The notes under the pieces were generated by a model that searched no databases, was not told the DNA's origin, and saw only the letters and a program-made list of their open reading frames with translations. From NCBI RefSeq assembly GCF_026341035.1, contig NZ_JAPEOQ010000002.1:2852001-2916000 (forward strand): a stretch of 64,000 nt of DNA, read 5' to 3'. The first letter of the stretch is position 1. Each line of letters begins with the position of its first letter. The translations under genes and the position numbers were made by a program. The DNA is from Streptomyces sp. NBC_01016 (GTDB lineage: Bacteria; Actinomycetota; Actinomycetes; Streptomycetales; Streptomycetaceae). Shown piece by piece: positions 33,026-41,157 of the stretch.

Positions 33026-34023
33026 TCGGTCACCTCCGCCACACACCGGGTGCGCTGCGCGCCGAGCCCGGTGACGGAGCCGTCCATGACGTCTCCGTCG
33101 CGCAGCAGCCGACCCCAGTGCATGCCGTTTCCGGCGGGTGAGCCGGTCAACACCAGGTCTCCTGGCAGCAGTTGGGCGCTCTGTGAGGCGTAGGCCACCA
33201 TGCGTGCCACGTTGAAGATCATGTCCTTGGTGGACTCGTCCTGCATGGTCTCGCCGTTGAGCTTCAGGGTGAGCTGCAGATCATCCGGGTCCGTGACCGA
33301 TTCGGTGGGCACGATCCACGGGCCGAGCGGGGTGAATCCGGGTGCGTTCTTGCTGCGCAGCCAGTCGGTGCCGATCTGCGGCATGTCCCGGCGGAAGACG
33401 GTGGCGCGGTCGGTGAGGTCGTTGGCGATGGTGTATCCGGCGACGTACTCCAGGGCCTCCTCGACGGAGACGCCGTGGGCGGGCCTGCCGATCACGGCCG
33501 CCAACTCCAGCTCCCAGTCCGGCTTCCCGGCCCAGGAGGGCAGCACCACGTCGTCGTAAGGACCGGTGATCGCGCTCGGCAGCCCGATGAAGACGTACGG
33601 CAGGTCCTCCGTGGCCCGCCGGTCCATGATCTCCGCCGCCTCGGCGCGCCGCACGTCCTCCGGACGGTCGTCGCCCGGCGCCTTGTGCGCGACGTGCAGA
33701 TCGATCACGTGCTGGCGGTAGTTGGCGCCGGACTGGAACACCTGGCGCGGCTCGACCGGCGCGTGCACCGAGAAGTCCGCGAGCGGCGTGCGCGCGACGG
33801 CGCCGTCGTCGGCCAGGGAGCGCAGCCGCGGCAGCACCGCGGCCCAGTCCTCCAGCAGCCGACGGGTCGTCAACCGGTCGTCGTCCAGGGCGATACGCAG
33901 GTCCACGACCCGCTCGTCGGGGGTGACCAGGGCGGGGAACTCCGGCCCGCCCGGAGTCGAGAGCGTGGCGAGCGCGAAGGGGCCGGCGAACGGCGCGGAT
34001 GCGGGAGCGGGTTTCACGAACAT
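33022..34023 (-). CDS. Fumarylacetoacetate hydrolase-fold protein (second), first gene of the operon
   Basis: 333-residue FAH enzyme with metal ligands in DWELELAAVIGRPA (E-x-E), an active-site loop GYTIANDLTDR and LVLTGSPAGNGMHWGR near the end. It is quite different in sequence from the FAH gene at 27797, so they likely catalyse two steps, for example a hydratase and a decarboxylase or acylpyruvate hydrolase. It heads the minus-strand operon and is divergent from the LysR gene across a 148-bp gap. Confidence 0.87.
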   Translation of the reverse strand: MFVKPAPASAPFAGPFALATLSTPGGPEFPALVTPDERVVDLRIALDDDRLTTRRLLEDWAAVLPRLRSLADDGAVARTPLADFSVHAPVEPRQVFQSGANYRQHVIDLHVAHKAPGDDRPEDVRRAEAAEIMDRRATEDLPYVFIGLPSAITGPYDDVVLPSWAGKPDWELELAAVIGRPAHGVSVEEALEYVAGYTIANDLTDRATVFRRDMPQIGTDWLRSKNAPGFTPLGPWIVPTESVTDPDDLQLTLKLNGETMQDESTKDMIFNVARMVAYASQSAQLLPGDLVLTGSPAGNGMHWGRLLRDGDVMDGSVTGLGAQRTRCVAEVTE

Positions 34024-34087
34024 GTCCTCCTGATTGCGGTGGTACTAATCTGGACCCGCCACCGGTGATCAGGGAAATAGATTCTGT

Positions 34088-34102
34088 GGATGCGGACTAT
34101 CC
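34088..34102. promoter_or_regulatory. Candidate LysR box
   Basis: GGAT-N7-ATCC, a 15-bp dyad in the gap between the divergent LysR gene (start 34172) and the meta-cleavage operon (start 34023). It has the size expected of a LysR recognition site, and one is expected here, but it is only one short palindrome. Confidence 0.35.
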
Positions 34103-34171
34103 GTTGGGTAAATTCTCCCTGGTCAGCACCGTCCGACCCCGAGCCCGAAGCCGTACAGCAAGGGAAAGCCC

Positions 34172-35110
34172 GTGAATCTGGCCCGTCTGGACCTCAACCT
34201 CGTCGTCGCCCTGCGGGCCCTGCTGGAAGAGCGCAACGTCACGCGCGCCGGACACCGCGTCGGGCTGAGCCAGCCCGCGATGAGCGCCGCGCTCTCCCGG
34301 CTGCGCCGCCACTTCGACGACGATCTGCTGGCCCGGGTCGGCGGCCACTACGAGCTGACCGCGCTCGGCCAGGTGCTGCTCGACCGTACCTCCACCGCCT
34401 ACGACGTGCTGGAACGCCTCTTCGCCAGCCAGGCCACCTTCGACCCCGCACAGGAGAACCGCGAGTTCACGCTCGTCGCCTCCGACTACGCCGTCTCCGT
34501 GTTCGGCACCGCCCTCGCCCGCCACCTCCACGAGGAGGCCCCCGGCATCCGGCTGCGCTTCACACAGACCCCGACCACCGTGGTCGAGGACACGGCGACG
34601 CTGCTCAGCACCGTCGACGGACTGCTCATGCCGCACGGTGTCATCAACGACTTCCCCGCCACAGACCTCTACGACGACCGGTGGGTCTTCCTCGTCGCCG
34701 ACGACCATCCGGATGTCGGGGACCGGCTCACCCTGCAGGACCTCGCGGACCTGCCCTGGGTCACCTATCAGCGCACCTACGACGCCCCGGCCGTGCGCCA
34801 GCTCGGCATGCTCGGCGTCGAGCCGCACGTCGAGGTCTCCGTCGACAGCTTCCAACTGCTGCCGCTCCTTGTGGCCGGCACCCGGCGCATCGCCCTCGTC
34901 CAGGCCCGGCTCGCCCGCCTGCTCGCGCCCATCGCCCCGGTCCGGGTCATGGAACCTCCCTACGAGGCGGTCTCCCTGCAAGAGGCGCTGTGGTGGCATC
35001 CCGTGCACACCCACGACGCCGCCCACATCTGGCTGCGGGAGACGGCCGCGCGGGTCGGGGCCGGGCTGCCCCGGTCGCAGGACGGTCCGCCGCTCAACAG
35101 CACAAAATGA
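34172..35110 (+). CDS. LysR-family regulator (NodD/NahR-like)
   Basis: 312-residue LysR activator. The N-terminal winged HTH begins LARLDLNLVVALRALLEERNVTRAGHRVGLSQPAMSAALSRLRRHF (residues 3-48), a form typical of the NodD/NahR branch. The PBP2 effector domain spans about 95-300 (FTLVASDYAVSVFGTAL, DGLLMPHG, LVADDHPDVGD). GTG at 34172 with AAGGGAAAG upstream. It is divergent from the operon it most likely activates; NahR-like proteins respond to salicylate and related aromatic acids. Confidence 0.9.
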   Translation: MNLARLDLNLVVALRALLEERNVTRAGHRVGLSQPAMSAALSRLRRHFDDDLLARVGGHYELTALGQVLLDRTSTAYDVLERLFASQATFDPAQENREFTLVASDYAVSVFGTALARHLHEEAPGIRLRFTQTPTTVVEDTATLLSTVDGLLMPHGVINDFPATDLYDDRWVFLVADDHPDVGDRLTLQDLADLPWVTYQRTYDAPAVRQLGMLGVEPHVEVSVDSFQLLPLLVAGTRRIALVQARLARLLAPIAPVRVMEPPYEAVSLQEALWWHPVHTHDAAHIWLRETAARVGAGLPRSQDGPPLNSTK

Positions 35111-35129
35111 ACGGGGAGTTGGAAGTCGC

Positions 35130-35207
35130 GTGAGCGGAGAGCCGGAAGGGGCCACGTGAGCGGAGAGACGGAAGGAGCCACGTGACCGGAGAGCCGGAAG
35201 GAGCCCC
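35130..35207 (+). repeat. 26-bp tandem repeat carrying ribosome-binding-site-like tracts
   Basis: Three 26-bp units (35130-35155, 35156-35181, 35182-35207), about GTGAGCGGAGAGCCGGAAGG then GGCCAC, with 2-4 differences. Each includes a GGAAGG(A/G)G purine tract, and the third acts as the Shine-Dalgarno of the IclR gene at 35211. Confidence 0.85.
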
Positions 35208-35210
35208 CCG

Positions 35211-35984
35211 ATGAAGCCACCCCACCGCGAGTCCGTCCTCTCCCGTGCCGCACGCATCCTGGGGGCCTTCAGCCAGGACGAACCGGCGCTGACCGTCTCC
35301 GAGATCGCCCGCCGCACCGGCCTGCACGTCGCCACCGCCTCCCGCCTCGTGGGCGAGCTGGTCGGGCACGGATTCCTGAGCCGCGACGAGGACCGTCGCG
35401 TACGGATCGGGGTCCGGCTGTGGGAACTCGTCGTCCGCGCCTCGCCCACACTGTCCCTGCGCGACGCGGCGATGCCGTTCATGGAGGGCGTGCACGACGT
35501 GGTGGGCCACCACGTCCAACTCGCCGTCCTGGACAGCGAAGAGGTGCTGTTCCTCGAACGCCTCTCGGCCCCGCGCTCGGTCATCAACTACACCCGCATC
35601 GCCGGACGACTCCCCCTGCATGCCTCCTCCAGCGGCCTGGTGCTGCTCGCCCACGGACCGGCCGCCCTCAAGGACCGCGTGCTCGCCGGCGAACTCGCCG
35701 CCTACACCGCCGCCACCCCGGCCACCCCAGCCGTGCTGCGGGCCGTCCTGGCCGAGGTGCGCCGGCAGGGCTACGCCTACTGCCCCGGATACGTCCACGA
35801 AGACGCCCTCGGCATTGCCGCCCCGGTGCGCGGCGCCGACGGCACGGTGGCGGCGGCGCTTTCGGTCATCGTCCCCAACGACCAGAGCGCACAGGCGGTC
35901 GTGCCCGTCGTCCGCACGGCCGCACGTGGTGTGTCGCGCGCGCTCGAAGCGGCCGCCGCCGCACCCGATACACCTGATGCGTGA
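35211..35984 (+). CDS. IclR-family regulator of the P450 system
   Basis: 257-residue IclR regulator. The winged HTH is at about 8-62 (LSRAARILGAFSQDEPALTVSEIARRTGLHVATASRLVGELVGHGFL) followed by an effector domain with AGRLPLHASSSGLVLLAHG and GYAYCPGYVHEDALGIAAPV. ATG at 35211 with GGAAGGAG from the tandem repeat. It lies directly upstream of the reductase and P450 genes in the same direction; a 5-N5-5 palindrome in the gap after it is a candidate operator. Confidence 0.9.
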   Translation: MKPPHRESVLSRAARILGAFSQDEPALTVSEIARRTGLHVATASRLVGELVGHGFLSRDEDRRVRIGVRLWELVVRASPTLSLRDAAMPFMEGVHDVVGHHVQLAVLDSEEVLFLERLSAPRSVINYTRIAGRLPLHASSSGLVLLAHGPAALKDRVLAGELAAYTAATPATPAVLRAVLAEVRRQGYAYCPGYVHEDALGIAAPVRGADGTVAAALSVIVPNDQSAQAVVPVVRTAARGVSRALEAAAAAPDTPDA

Positions 35985-36025
35985 CGGACGTACGACGGTC
36001 AGGTGGAAGCGGTACGAAATCCGTC

Positions 36026-36040
36026 TCTCACTGGATGAGA
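36026..36040. promoter_or_regulatory. Candidate IclR operator before the reductase-P450 pair
   Basis: TCTCA-CTGGA-TGAGA, a perfect 5-N5-5 inverted repeat, the half-site and spacer layout known for IclR proteins. It lies in the 122-bp gap between the IclR gene and the reductase, 67-81 bp before the GTG start. Confidence 0.5.
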
Positions 36041-36106
36041 AGGCCGTCGCGGTGCGACCGCCGCCACGCGCATCCTGCCTGCAATCCACAGACGGGAGGC
36101 GACGAC

Positions 36107-37102
36107 GTGGTCGCACACCACCTGCTGCCTGAGATTGCCCGCGCCACCCCGACCCCCACCCCAGCCCTGACCCTGCGGGTGCGCGCCAAGGACACCGTCG
36201 CGGACGGCGTCGTGTCCCTCACGCTCGAGCGTCCGGACGGCACCCGGCTCCCGGACTGGACTCCCGGGGCCCATGTCGACCTGGTGCTGGCGGACGGGAC
36301 GACCCGCCAGTACTCCCTGTGCGGCGACCGCTGGGACCCGTACACCTACCGCGTCGCCGTGCTGCGCGAGACCGCCGGGCGCGGGGGATCGGCGTATGTG
36401 CACGACCGCCTGGCGGTCGGCGACCCGGTCGGCGTCGGCGGCCCGCACAACCACTTCCCGCTGGCACCCGCGGACCGCTATCTCTTCATCGCGGGCGGCA
36501 TCGGCATCACCCCGCTGCTGCCGATGGTCCACCAGGCCGAACTGATGGGAATCGACTGGCAGTTGCTGTACGGGGGCCGTACTCGGACCTCGATGGCATT
36601 CCGCGACCACCTCACGACCGCCTACGGCGAACGCGTCCACCTGTGCCCCCAGGACGAGTGCGGGCTGCTCGACCTGGACTCCTGGCTGAGCCGGCCGGAA
36701 CCCGGCACCAAGGTGTACTGCTGTGGGCCCGCCCCGCTCCTGGCCGCCGTCGAGTCCGCCTGCGCCGCCTGGCCGCCGCACAGCCTGCGCACCGAACGCT
36801 TTACCGCTGCCGCCCCGGCCGAGCCCGTCCGCCAGACCCCCTTCGAGGTGGAACTGCGCCGCACCGGACGCACGGTCACCGTTCCGCCGGACCTCTCTGT
36901 GCTGCATGCCGTACGCCGTGCGGGAGTTGAGGTGCTGTCCTCCTGCGAGCAGGGCACCTGCGGCACCTGCCTGGTGCCGGTCCTCATGGGAACGCCCGAC
37001 CACCGGGACGCGGTCCTCGCCGAGCACGAACGCGCCGCGGGTGACTGCCTGTTGCCCTGCGTGTCCCGCTCGCGCTCGGACCGACTCGTCCTCGACCTCT
37101 GA
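36107..37102 (+). CDS. Phthalate-dioxygenase-reductase-type flavin/[2Fe-2S] oxidoreductase
   Basis: 331-residue electron-transfer protein in the PDR/VanB order. A flavin barrel with RQYSLCGD at about 65-72 is followed by an NAD domain with GGIGITPLLPM and YCCGPAPLL, and a C-terminal plant-type ferredoxin with CEQGTCGTC...C (four cluster cysteines at about 280-320). It passes electrons from NAD(P)H through flavin to an iron-sulfur cluster and on to an oxygenase. GTG at 36107 after GGGAGG. Its direct neighbour is a P450, not a Rieske oxygenase, so it probably serves the P450, although the Rieske oxygenase at the left edge also lacks a visible reductase. Confidence 0.9.
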   Translation: MVAHHLLPEIARATPTPTPALTLRVRAKDTVADGVVSLTLERPDGTRLPDWTPGAHVDLVLADGTTRQYSLCGDRWDPYTYRVAVLRETAGRGGSAYVHDRLAVGDPVGVGGPHNHFPLAPADRYLFIAGGIGITPLLPMVHQAELMGIDWQLLYGGRTRTSMAFRDHLTTAYGERVHLCPQDECGLLDLDSWLSRPEPGTKVYCCGPAPLLAAVESACAAWPPHSLRTERFTAAAPAEPVRQTPFEVELRRTGRTVTVPPDLSVLHAVRRAGVEVLSSCEQGTCGTCLVPVLMGTPDHRDAVLAEHERAAGDCLLPCVSRSRSDRLVLDL

Positions 37103-37150
37103 GGCCTCAGAGGTCCCAGAGGCTTCTGAGGTTTCTGAGGCCTCTGAACA
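37097..37150 (+). repeat. 9-bp tandem repeat following the reductase stop
   Basis: Six 9-bp units of about (T/C)TCTGAGGC at 37097, 37106, 37115, 37124, 37133 and 37142. The first unit contains the reductase stop codon TGA. It occupies about half of the gap before the P450 gene. Confidence 0.8.
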
Positions 37151-37159
37151 TCACCCGGG

Positions 37160-37179
37160 CCGACCGACCGACCGACCGA
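37160..37179 (+). repeat. CCGA tetranucleotide repeat
   Basis: Five perfect CCGA units, 21 bp before the P450 start codon and just after the 9-bp repeat array. Confidence 0.8.
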
Positions 37180-37199
37180 ATCGCATTCGTGGAGCCGCC

Positions 37200-38417
37200 A
37201 TGTCCGCAACAGCCGCCGCCCCCGCGTCGGTGCCGACCACCGACATCGACCCCTTCGCCGCCGAACACCTCGCCGACCCCGCCCCGTTGCACCGGGACCT
37301 GCGCTCCGCGGGCCCCGTCGTCCACCTGTCCCGCTACGACGTGCACGCCCTGGCCCGCTACGAGGAGGTGCACACGGCCCTCGTCGACTGGCAGACCTTC
37401 CAGTCCGGGGCCGGCGTGGGACTGGCCAACTTCCGCCACGAGAAGCCCTGGCGGCCGCCGAGCCTCCTCCTGGAAGCCGACCCGCCCCACCACGACGCCC
37501 CTCGCCGCGTACTGAGCGAGATCCTCTCCCCGCTCGCCCTGCGACGGCTTCGCGAGTCGTGGCAGAGCGTCGCCGACGACCTCGTCGACACCGTACTCGC
37601 CACCCAGGGAACGGAGTTCGACGCCTTCGAGGCGCTGGCCACGGCCTTCCCTCTTCGGGCCTTCCCGGATGCCGTCGGCCTGGGGCCCGACGGCAGGGAG
37701 AACCTGCTGCCCTACGGCAACATGGCGTTCAACGCCTTCGGCCCGCGCAACGAGCTCGTACGCGCCGACGCTGACCGTATGGCCGGTCTCTCGGCCTGGG
37801 TGAACGACCAGTGCGCCCGCGAGGCACTGAGCGAGGACGGCTTCGGCGCCCGCATCTGGGCGGCCGCCGACCGCGGTGACATCACCCCTGCGCAAGCACC
37901 TCTGGTGGTGCGCTCCCTGCTCACGGCGGGCGTCGACACCACGGTGCACGGCCTGGCCGCCACCCTGTACGCCTTCGCCACGCACCCCGATGAATGGCAA
38001 CGGCTGCGCGAGCGGCCGCAGTTGGCGCGGGTCGCGTTCGACGAGGCGGTGCGCTGGGAGTCACCAGTGCAGACCTTCTTCCGCACCGCGACCACCGACG
38101 TCGAGATCGCCGGGGTCACCGTCCCCGAGGGCGGAAAGATCCTCATGTTCCTCGGCGCCGCCAACCGCGACCCGCACCGCTGGACCGACCCCGACCGCTT
38201 CGACCTCACCCGCGACCCTTCAGGCCACGTCGGCTTCGGCATGGGCCTGCACCAGTGCGTCGGCCAGCATGTGGCCCGCCTGGAGGCCGAGTGCCTGCTG
38301 ACCGCCCTGGCCCACCGCGTGACACACCTGGAACTCGCGGCCCCGCCCCGCCGCCACCTCAACAACACCCTGCGCTCCTGGGCCTCCCTCCCGGTGCGGA
38401 TCCGCCGCGCGACATGA
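37200..38417 (+). CDS. Cytochrome P450, CYP199-like para-substituted benzoate monooxygenase
   Basis: 405-residue soluble P450. The I-helix oxygen motif is TAGVDTT (about 241), ExxR lies in DEAVRWE (about 281), and the haem loop is FGMGLHQCVGQH with Cys353. The stretch QSGAGVGLANFRHEKPWRPP followed by SLLLEADPPHH is strikingly like CYP199A enzymes, which O-demethylate 4-methoxybenzoate and hydroxylate para-alkylbenzoates. ATG at 37200 after GGAG. It is paired with a PDR-type reductase and an IclR gene. Predicted product is 4-hydroxybenzoate-like acids that could enter the monooxygenase/decarboxylase/extradiol operon next door. Subfamily assignment is from memory. Confidence 0.88.
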   Translation: MSATAAAPASVPTTDIDPFAAEHLADPAPLHRDLRSAGPVVHLSRYDVHALARYEEVHTALVDWQTFQSGAGVGLANFRHEKPWRPPSLLLEADPPHHDAPRRVLSEILSPLALRRLRESWQSVADDLVDTVLATQGTEFDAFEALATAFPLRAFPDAVGLGPDGRENLLPYGNMAFNAFGPRNELVRADADRMAGLSAWVNDQCAREALSEDGFGARIWAAADRGDITPAQAPLVVRSLLTAGVDTTVHGLAATLYAFATHPDEWQRLRERPQLARVAFDEAVRWESPVQTFFRTATTDVEIAGVTVPEGGKILMFLGAANRDPHRWTDPDRFDLTRDPSGHVGFGMGLHQCVGQHVARLEAECLLTALAHRVTHLELAAPPRRHLNNTLRSWASLPVRIRRAT

Positions 38418-38438
38418 CACGTCCTACTGCATCGAGGC

Positions 38439-39488
38439 CTACCGCCCCTGCGGCGATGCCGTGCTGGCGCGCAGGACCAGGCGGGGCGTCATCGTGGTGC
38501 GCAGCGCCCGGTCCCGCCGCCGCTCCACACGTTCGATCAGCATCCGCGCGGCGGCCGCTCCCATCTCCTGCCCTGCCTGGTCGACGCTGGTCAGCTGGAC
38601 GGGCGCCAGGGCGGCGAGTGCCGTGTTGTTGTAGCCGACCAGGGAGACGTCGTCCGGGATGCGCAGGCCGAGATCATGGGCGGCACGGTAGAGGCCCAGG
38701 GCCGCCACGTCCGCGCCCGCCATGACGGCGGTCGGCCGGTGCTCGCCCGTCAGCAGCGTGAGGCCGGCCTTGAAGCCGCCTTCGTCGGAGTAGGCGGCGT
38801 GGTGGACCTGGATGTGCCGCTCCAGGCCGTGCCGCCGCATCGCCTCCCCGTACCCGTCGGTCAGCGCGATCTCGGGGGTGCGCCGCCACTGCGCGGCCTT
38901 GTTGCCCGGCGCCGAGACAAGCGCGATGTCCCGGTGGCCGAGCCCGACGAGATGGTCCACCACGAGGCCGGCGCCGAGGTCGTCGGCGTCGGCCACTGTG
39001 TCGTGGCTGTCCGCGCCGTCGTGGTGGCCGATGACGACCGTGGGCGTCGCGGCGGCCGTGGTGAGGACCTCGGGGCGTGGCGTACCGGGCGCGATGAGGA
39101 TCAGGCCGTCCATCTGGCGGTCCGTCATGGACCGGATGACACGGGCTTGTTCGTCCGGTTCGAAGCCCGCCGCGCCGATCAGCACCGTGTAGTCGGTGCG
39201 GCCGAGCTCCTCGCGGATGCCGTCGAGGATGTCGGCGAAGAAGGCGTTGCGTACGTTGTCGAGGAGCACGCCGATCGTGTACGTCCGACCGCGCATGCCA
39301 CGGGCCGCCGCGTGCGGCCGGTATCCGAGCTCCGCGATCGCCGCGCCCACCTTCTCCCGCATCCCCGGGCTCACGCCGTAGGCGTTATTGAGCACCTTGG
39401 ACACGGCCGTGGTGGACACCCCGGCGCGCCGGGCGACGTCGTTGATCGTCACGCGCTTGTTCGGCCTGGGTGTCGCGGCCCCGCTCAT
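38439..39488 (-). CDS. LacI-family regulator of the rhamnoside cluster
   Basis: 349-residue LacI/GalR repressor. The HTH is at 11-35 (KRVTINDVARRAGVSTTAVSKVLNNAYGVSPGM), hinge ELGYRPHAAARGMRG, then the sugar-binding domain (YTIGVLLDNVRNAFFADILDGI, MDGLILIAPG, HHDGADSHDTV, VSLVGYNNTALAALAPVQLTSVDQ). It is divergent from the sugar ABC importer and GH78 genes. Two copies of one operator-like motif lie in the gap, one near each start. Confidence 0.92.
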   Translation of the reverse strand: MSGAATPRPNKRVTINDVARRAGVSTTAVSKVLNNAYGVSPGMREKVGAAIAELGYRPHAAARGMRGRTYTIGVLLDNVRNAFFADILDGIREELGRTDYTVLIGAAGFEPDEQARVIRSMTDRQMDGLILIAPGTPRPEVLTTAAATPTVVIGHHDGADSHDTVADADDLGAGLVVDHLVGLGHRDIALVSAPGNKAAQWRRTPEIALTDGYGEAMRRHGLERHIQVHHAAYSDEGGFKAGLTLLTGEHRPTAVMAGADVAALGLYRAAHDLGLRIPDDVSLVGYNNTALAALAPVQLTSVDQAGQEMGAAAARMLIERVERRRDRALRTTMTPRLVLRASTASPQGR

Positions 39489-39517
39489 CGTCAGTACTCC
39501 GGATCTCGCGGCGTGAA

Positions 39518-39653
39518 GGGTAACGATTCACAGAATGCCACACCCGTGTCCCCACGTCTCCCTCCTGGGGCATCGACGTTACGGCTGAATGTCTTGACTG
39601 ACACGGGAGTTGCGTGCAGGGTGATGCCCACTCGCAATGGGGAACGTTTCACA
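39518..39653. promoter_or_regulatory. Divergent promoter with two LacI operator copies
   Basis: The 15-bp motif GGG(T/G)AACG(A/T)TTCACA occurs at 39518-39532 (30 bp before the LacI start) and 39639-39653 (about 100 bp before the binding-protein start). A plus-strand promoter is suggested by TTGACT (39594-39599), 17 bp, then CAGGGT (39617-39622); the second operator lies just past its start point. The AACGTT core is typical of LacI-family operators. Confidence 0.65.
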
Positions 39654-39750
39654 CTCCCCGCCGTGGCCGGACGGCTTCCGCTCCATGCGCCGCTCCGTGC
39701 CCGAGCTCACCTCTCCGCTTCGCTGATTCACTGACTTCTGGGAGTGAACC

Positions 39751-41067
39751 GTGTCTTCCCGTACCCCCGTTGCCCGCCGCATGCGCCTGAGCCTGCTCAC
39801 CGCCGGCGTCGCCTCGATGTCCCTGCTCGCGACCGCCTGTGGCGGCAGCGGTGGCGGATCCTCGGCCGCGCCGAAGGAGTTCGACTACCTGAGCGTCACC
39901 GAGAACACCACCGTCAAGACCGCTCTGAAGTCCCTGTCCAGGGGATCCTGCAAGTCCGCCCAGCAGGCGCTGCCGCTGAAGGTGGAGACGGTGCCGCAGA
40001 GCAGCCTCGACCAGAAGCTGCAACTGCTGGCCGGGCAGAACGCCCTTCCCGTTCAGTTCGCCGCTGGCAACGCACCTGCGCTCACGCAGCAGTTGGCGAA
40101 GTCGGGCAAGGTCGCCGACCTGGAGAGCCAGCTGAAGAAGCTGGGTGTTTACGACCAGTTGGAGCCGGCCGCCGTCTCCACCATCAAGGCGCTGTACGGC
40201 GACAAGCTGGATGTCCTGCCGTACGAGTACAACATCGAGGGGATCTTCTACAACAAGAAGGTCTTCAAGGCGAACGGCATCGAGACGCCCGGCACCTGGG
40301 CCGAACTGCGCTCGGCGGCCGCCAAGTTGGAGGCCAAGGGCATCCAGCCGTTCGCCGCCTCAGGACAGCAGGGCTGGCCGCTGACCCGCCTCATCAGCGG
40401 CTACCTCTACCGCAGCCTCGGCCCCGACGCGCTGCAGAAGGTCGCCGACGGCAAGGCGAAGCTGACCGACCCCGCGTACGTGAAGGCCGCCCAGGAAGTC
40501 GCCGAGCTCGGCAGGAAGGGCTACTTCGGCAAGGGTGTCGGCTCCATCGACTACGACACCGCGATGAACCAGTTCCTGGCCGGCAAGGCCGGCATGTACT
40601 ACATGGGCAGCTGGGCCCTGGCCAACATCTCCGACGCCAAGCAGAACAAGGTCGGCGCCGAGAACGTCGGCTTCCTGCCGTTCCCCGCCGTCTCCGGCGG
40701 CAAGGGCTCGGTCGACCAGTACCCCTCCAACGTAGGACTCGGCATCGCCCTCAACGCGAAGTCCTTCGACAAGAAGACCAGGGACTGGGTCTCCTGCATC
40801 GCCAAGAACTACGGCAGCACCGCGCTCAAGGACCACGGCACCATCTCCGGATTCAAGGTCAACGGAGAGGTGAAGGACACCAACACGGTCACCACCCAGG
40901 TCCGGGACACCGTCGGCTCCTCGAAGCAGAACGTGCTGTGGTTCGAGGCCCTGTTCAGCACGAAGGCGACCACCGTCAGCCAGACCAACGCGGCACGCCT
41001 CGTCACCGGAAGCATGAGCCCGAAGCAGTTCATGCAGACCGTCCAGGACGCGCTCGCCGCGAAGTGA
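39751..41067 (+). CDS. Sugar ABC transporter substrate-binding lipoprotein
   Basis: 438-residue family-1 extracellular binding protein. Its signal peptide has lipobox LLATAC (Cys at about 30), followed by a GGSGGGSS linker. The mature fold shows LPYEYNIEGIFYNKKVFKANGIETPGTWAEL, the carbohydrate-ABC signature, and KAGMYYMGSWALANI. GTG at 39751 with GGGAG. First gene of an importer-hydrolase operon; the ligand is probably rhamnose or a rhamnose-containing oligosaccharide, judging by the GH78 enzyme (inference). No ATPase gene is present, so it probably shares a multitask ATPase such as MsiK, as is common in Streptomyces. Confidence 0.9.
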   Translation: MSSRTPVARRMRLSLLTAGVASMSLLATACGGSGGGSSAAPKEFDYLSVTENTTVKTALKSLSRGSCKSAQQALPLKVETVPQSSLDQKLQLLAGQNALPVQFAAGNAPALTQQLAKSGKVADLESQLKKLGVYDQLEPAAVSTIKALYGDKLDVLPYEYNIEGIFYNKKVFKANGIETPGTWAELRSAAAKLEAKGIQPFAASGQQGWPLTRLISGYLYRSLGPDALQKVADGKAKLTDPAYVKAAQEVAELGRKGYFGKGVGSIDYDTAMNQFLAGKAGMYYMGSWALANISDAKQNKVGAENVGFLPFPAVSGGKGSVDQYPSNVGLGIALNAKSFDKKTRDWVSCIAKNYGSTALKDHGTISGFKVNGEVKDTNTVTTQVRDTVGSSKQNVLWFEALFSTKATTVSQTNAARLVTGSMSPKQFMQTVQDALAAK

Positions 41068-41087
41068 CCGGCCCGGAACGCCTCTAC

Positions 41088-41135
41088 GGAGGCCTCAACG
41101 GAAGCCTCAAAGGAAGCCTCAGCGGAAGCTTCAAC
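41088..41135 (+). repeat. 12-bp tandem repeat between binding protein and permease
   Basis: Four 12-bp units of about GGAAGCCTCAAC at 41088, 41100, 41112 and 41124, followed by a partial GGAATC. It fills most of the 90-bp gap and is rich in GGAAG tracts. Confidence 0.8.
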
Positions 41136-41157
41136 GGAATCGAAGTGGACTCCATCC

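Noticed and set aside
34097..35587. Long minus-strand frame opposite the LysR gene
   Set aside because: Shadow of a GC-rich gene; low-complexity composition and no motif.
37160..37179. CCGA repeat as a phase-variation switch for the P450
   Set aside because: It lies outside the coding region and is only five units; no evidence that length affects the reading frame.
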